This document shows positions 20,587 to 21,112 of a DNA stretch of 21,112 nt, in pieces (within the stretch, counting starts at the first letter, position 1; every line of letters begins with the position of its first letter). The notes under the pieces are model-generated. The model was not told where the DNA came from and searched no databases. It was given only the letters and a program-made list of their open reading frames with translations. Source of the stretch: VFJL01 sp043752345 (GTDB lineage: Bacteria > Pseudomonadota > Gammaproteobacteria > Burkholderiales > Nitrosomonadaceae); NCBI GenBank assembly GCA_043752345.1, contig JAYUYT010000132.1, forward strand, positions 1 through 21,112, given 5' to 3'. Both the position numbers and the translations under genes were made by a program.

Positions 20587-21112
20587 TCAGACTTCTCTGC
20601 GCTCCATTACCGCCTGCGCCAGGGTGCCGCTATCGACATGCTCCAGTTCGCCGCCCACCGGCAAACCGCGCGCGATGCGCGTGACCCTCACTCCCCGGGT
20701 GTGCAGCAGTTCACTGATGTAATGCGCGGTGGCCTCACCTTCCACGGTGAAGTTGGTGGCCAGCACCACTTCTCGCACCACGCCGTCCTGCGCCCGCTTC
20801 AGCAAGCGATCAAGATGGATTTCCCTGGGGCCAATACCGTCGAGCGGCGAGAGCCTGCCCATCAGCACGAAGTACATGCCTTTGTAGCAGTGCGCCTGTT
20901 CCATCATCATCAGATCGGCAGGCATTTCCACCACACACAACAGCCCCGCATCACGCCGCTCGGAACGACATAGTTCGCACACCATTTCTTCGGTAAAGTT
21001 ATTGCACTTCTCGCAATGCTTGATGTGCTCCAATGCTTGGGTCAGCGAGTTGGCAAGCCGTTGCGCGCCTGCATGGTCGCGCTGCAGCAGGTGATAGGCC
21101 ATGCGTTGTGCC
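20587..21112 (-). CDS. recR: recombination protein RecR, 5' end missing
   Basis: RecR works with RecO and RecF in loading RecA on gapped DNA. The frame is open to the end of the window (AQRMAYHLLQRDHAGAQRLA..), and the missing N-terminus should be about 25 residues, the helix-hairpin-helix part. Visible are the C4 zinc finger CEKC..CELC (about 30-45 from the in-window Met), the Toprim domain beginning near CVVEMPADLMMME, and the C-terminal GLPVGGELEHVDSGTLAQA. The Met at 21102 is internal, not the start. The 159 nt to rluB (20428-20586) hold no gene, only a weak 7-bp hairpin at 20553-20570 without a T-run. Confidence 0.95.
   Translation of the reverse strand, partial: AQRMAYHLLQRDHAGAQRLANSLTQALEHIKHCEKCNNFTEEMVCELCRSERRDAGLLCVVEMPADLMMMEQAHCYKGMYFVLMGRLSPLDGIGPREIHLDRLLKRAQDGVVREVVLATNFTVEGEATAHYISELLHTRGVRVTRIARGLPVGGELEHVDSGTLAQAVMERREV

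Overview
The window looks like the chromosome of a betaproteobacterium. The ispB // rplU-rpmA-obgE-proB arrangement, the dapC-dapD-dapE-prmB run, the CNP1-like/DUF3501/Fe-S reductase/rubrerythrin cluster and the recR-rluB pair all fit that class. An autotrophic or iron/sulfur/ammonia-oxidising lineage (Nitrosomonadales-like) is my guess from gene content only. Most of the window is ordinary, moderately GC-rich core genome; two stretches of accessory character stand out in the second half.

Layout. 1-1135 (minus): the 5' half of a tRNA-Pro(CGG) and ispB. 1247-4159 (plus): a near-consensus promoter, rplU, rpmA, a terminator, then obgE and proB. 4183-7314 (minus): an operon of rubrerythrin, a GlpC/HdrD-like Fe-S protein, DUF3501 and CNP1-like protein, converging on proB across several hairpins. 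7531-8421 (minus): an EamA-family exporter, divergent from 8506-13495 (plus): dapC, dapD, dapE, prmB, a small membrane protein and a TIGR04073 (exosortase-associated) protein. The dap genes supply three steps of the succinylase route to meso-diaminopimelate and lysine. 13492-16050 (minus): an orphan 280-residue protein and an NAD-type malic enzyme. 16176-18826 (minus): wrbA, a cupredoxin, a LolA-like protein, an SRPBCC protein and a small membrane protein, probably one transcript ending in a terminator. 19024-21112 (minus): a four-helix membrane protein, rluB and the truncated recR.

The most unusual signal is a three-copy dispersed repeat of 85-89 nt at 14331-14415, 18862-18948 and 19526-19614. 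All copies are in the same orientation and each lies directly upstream of a gene. Two copies begin exactly at the stop codon of a housekeeping gene (malic enzyme and rluB). Each copy ends in a GTTRRRY-like heptamer, and two of the following genes (13492-14334 and 19024-19518) start within 0-8 nt of that heptamer. The second of these genes has its stop codon inside a GCTTAAC box, which starts a foldable region of 168 nt ending in GTTAAAC. That is the architecture of an integron gene cassette with its attC site. No integrase is present, so the region resembles cassettes stranded in core operons, or an undescribed element with the same logic.

A second oddity is the cupredoxin gene. Its signal peptide lies in frame upstream of the first usable start codon, with nothing but the wrbA UGA codon between the two reading frames.
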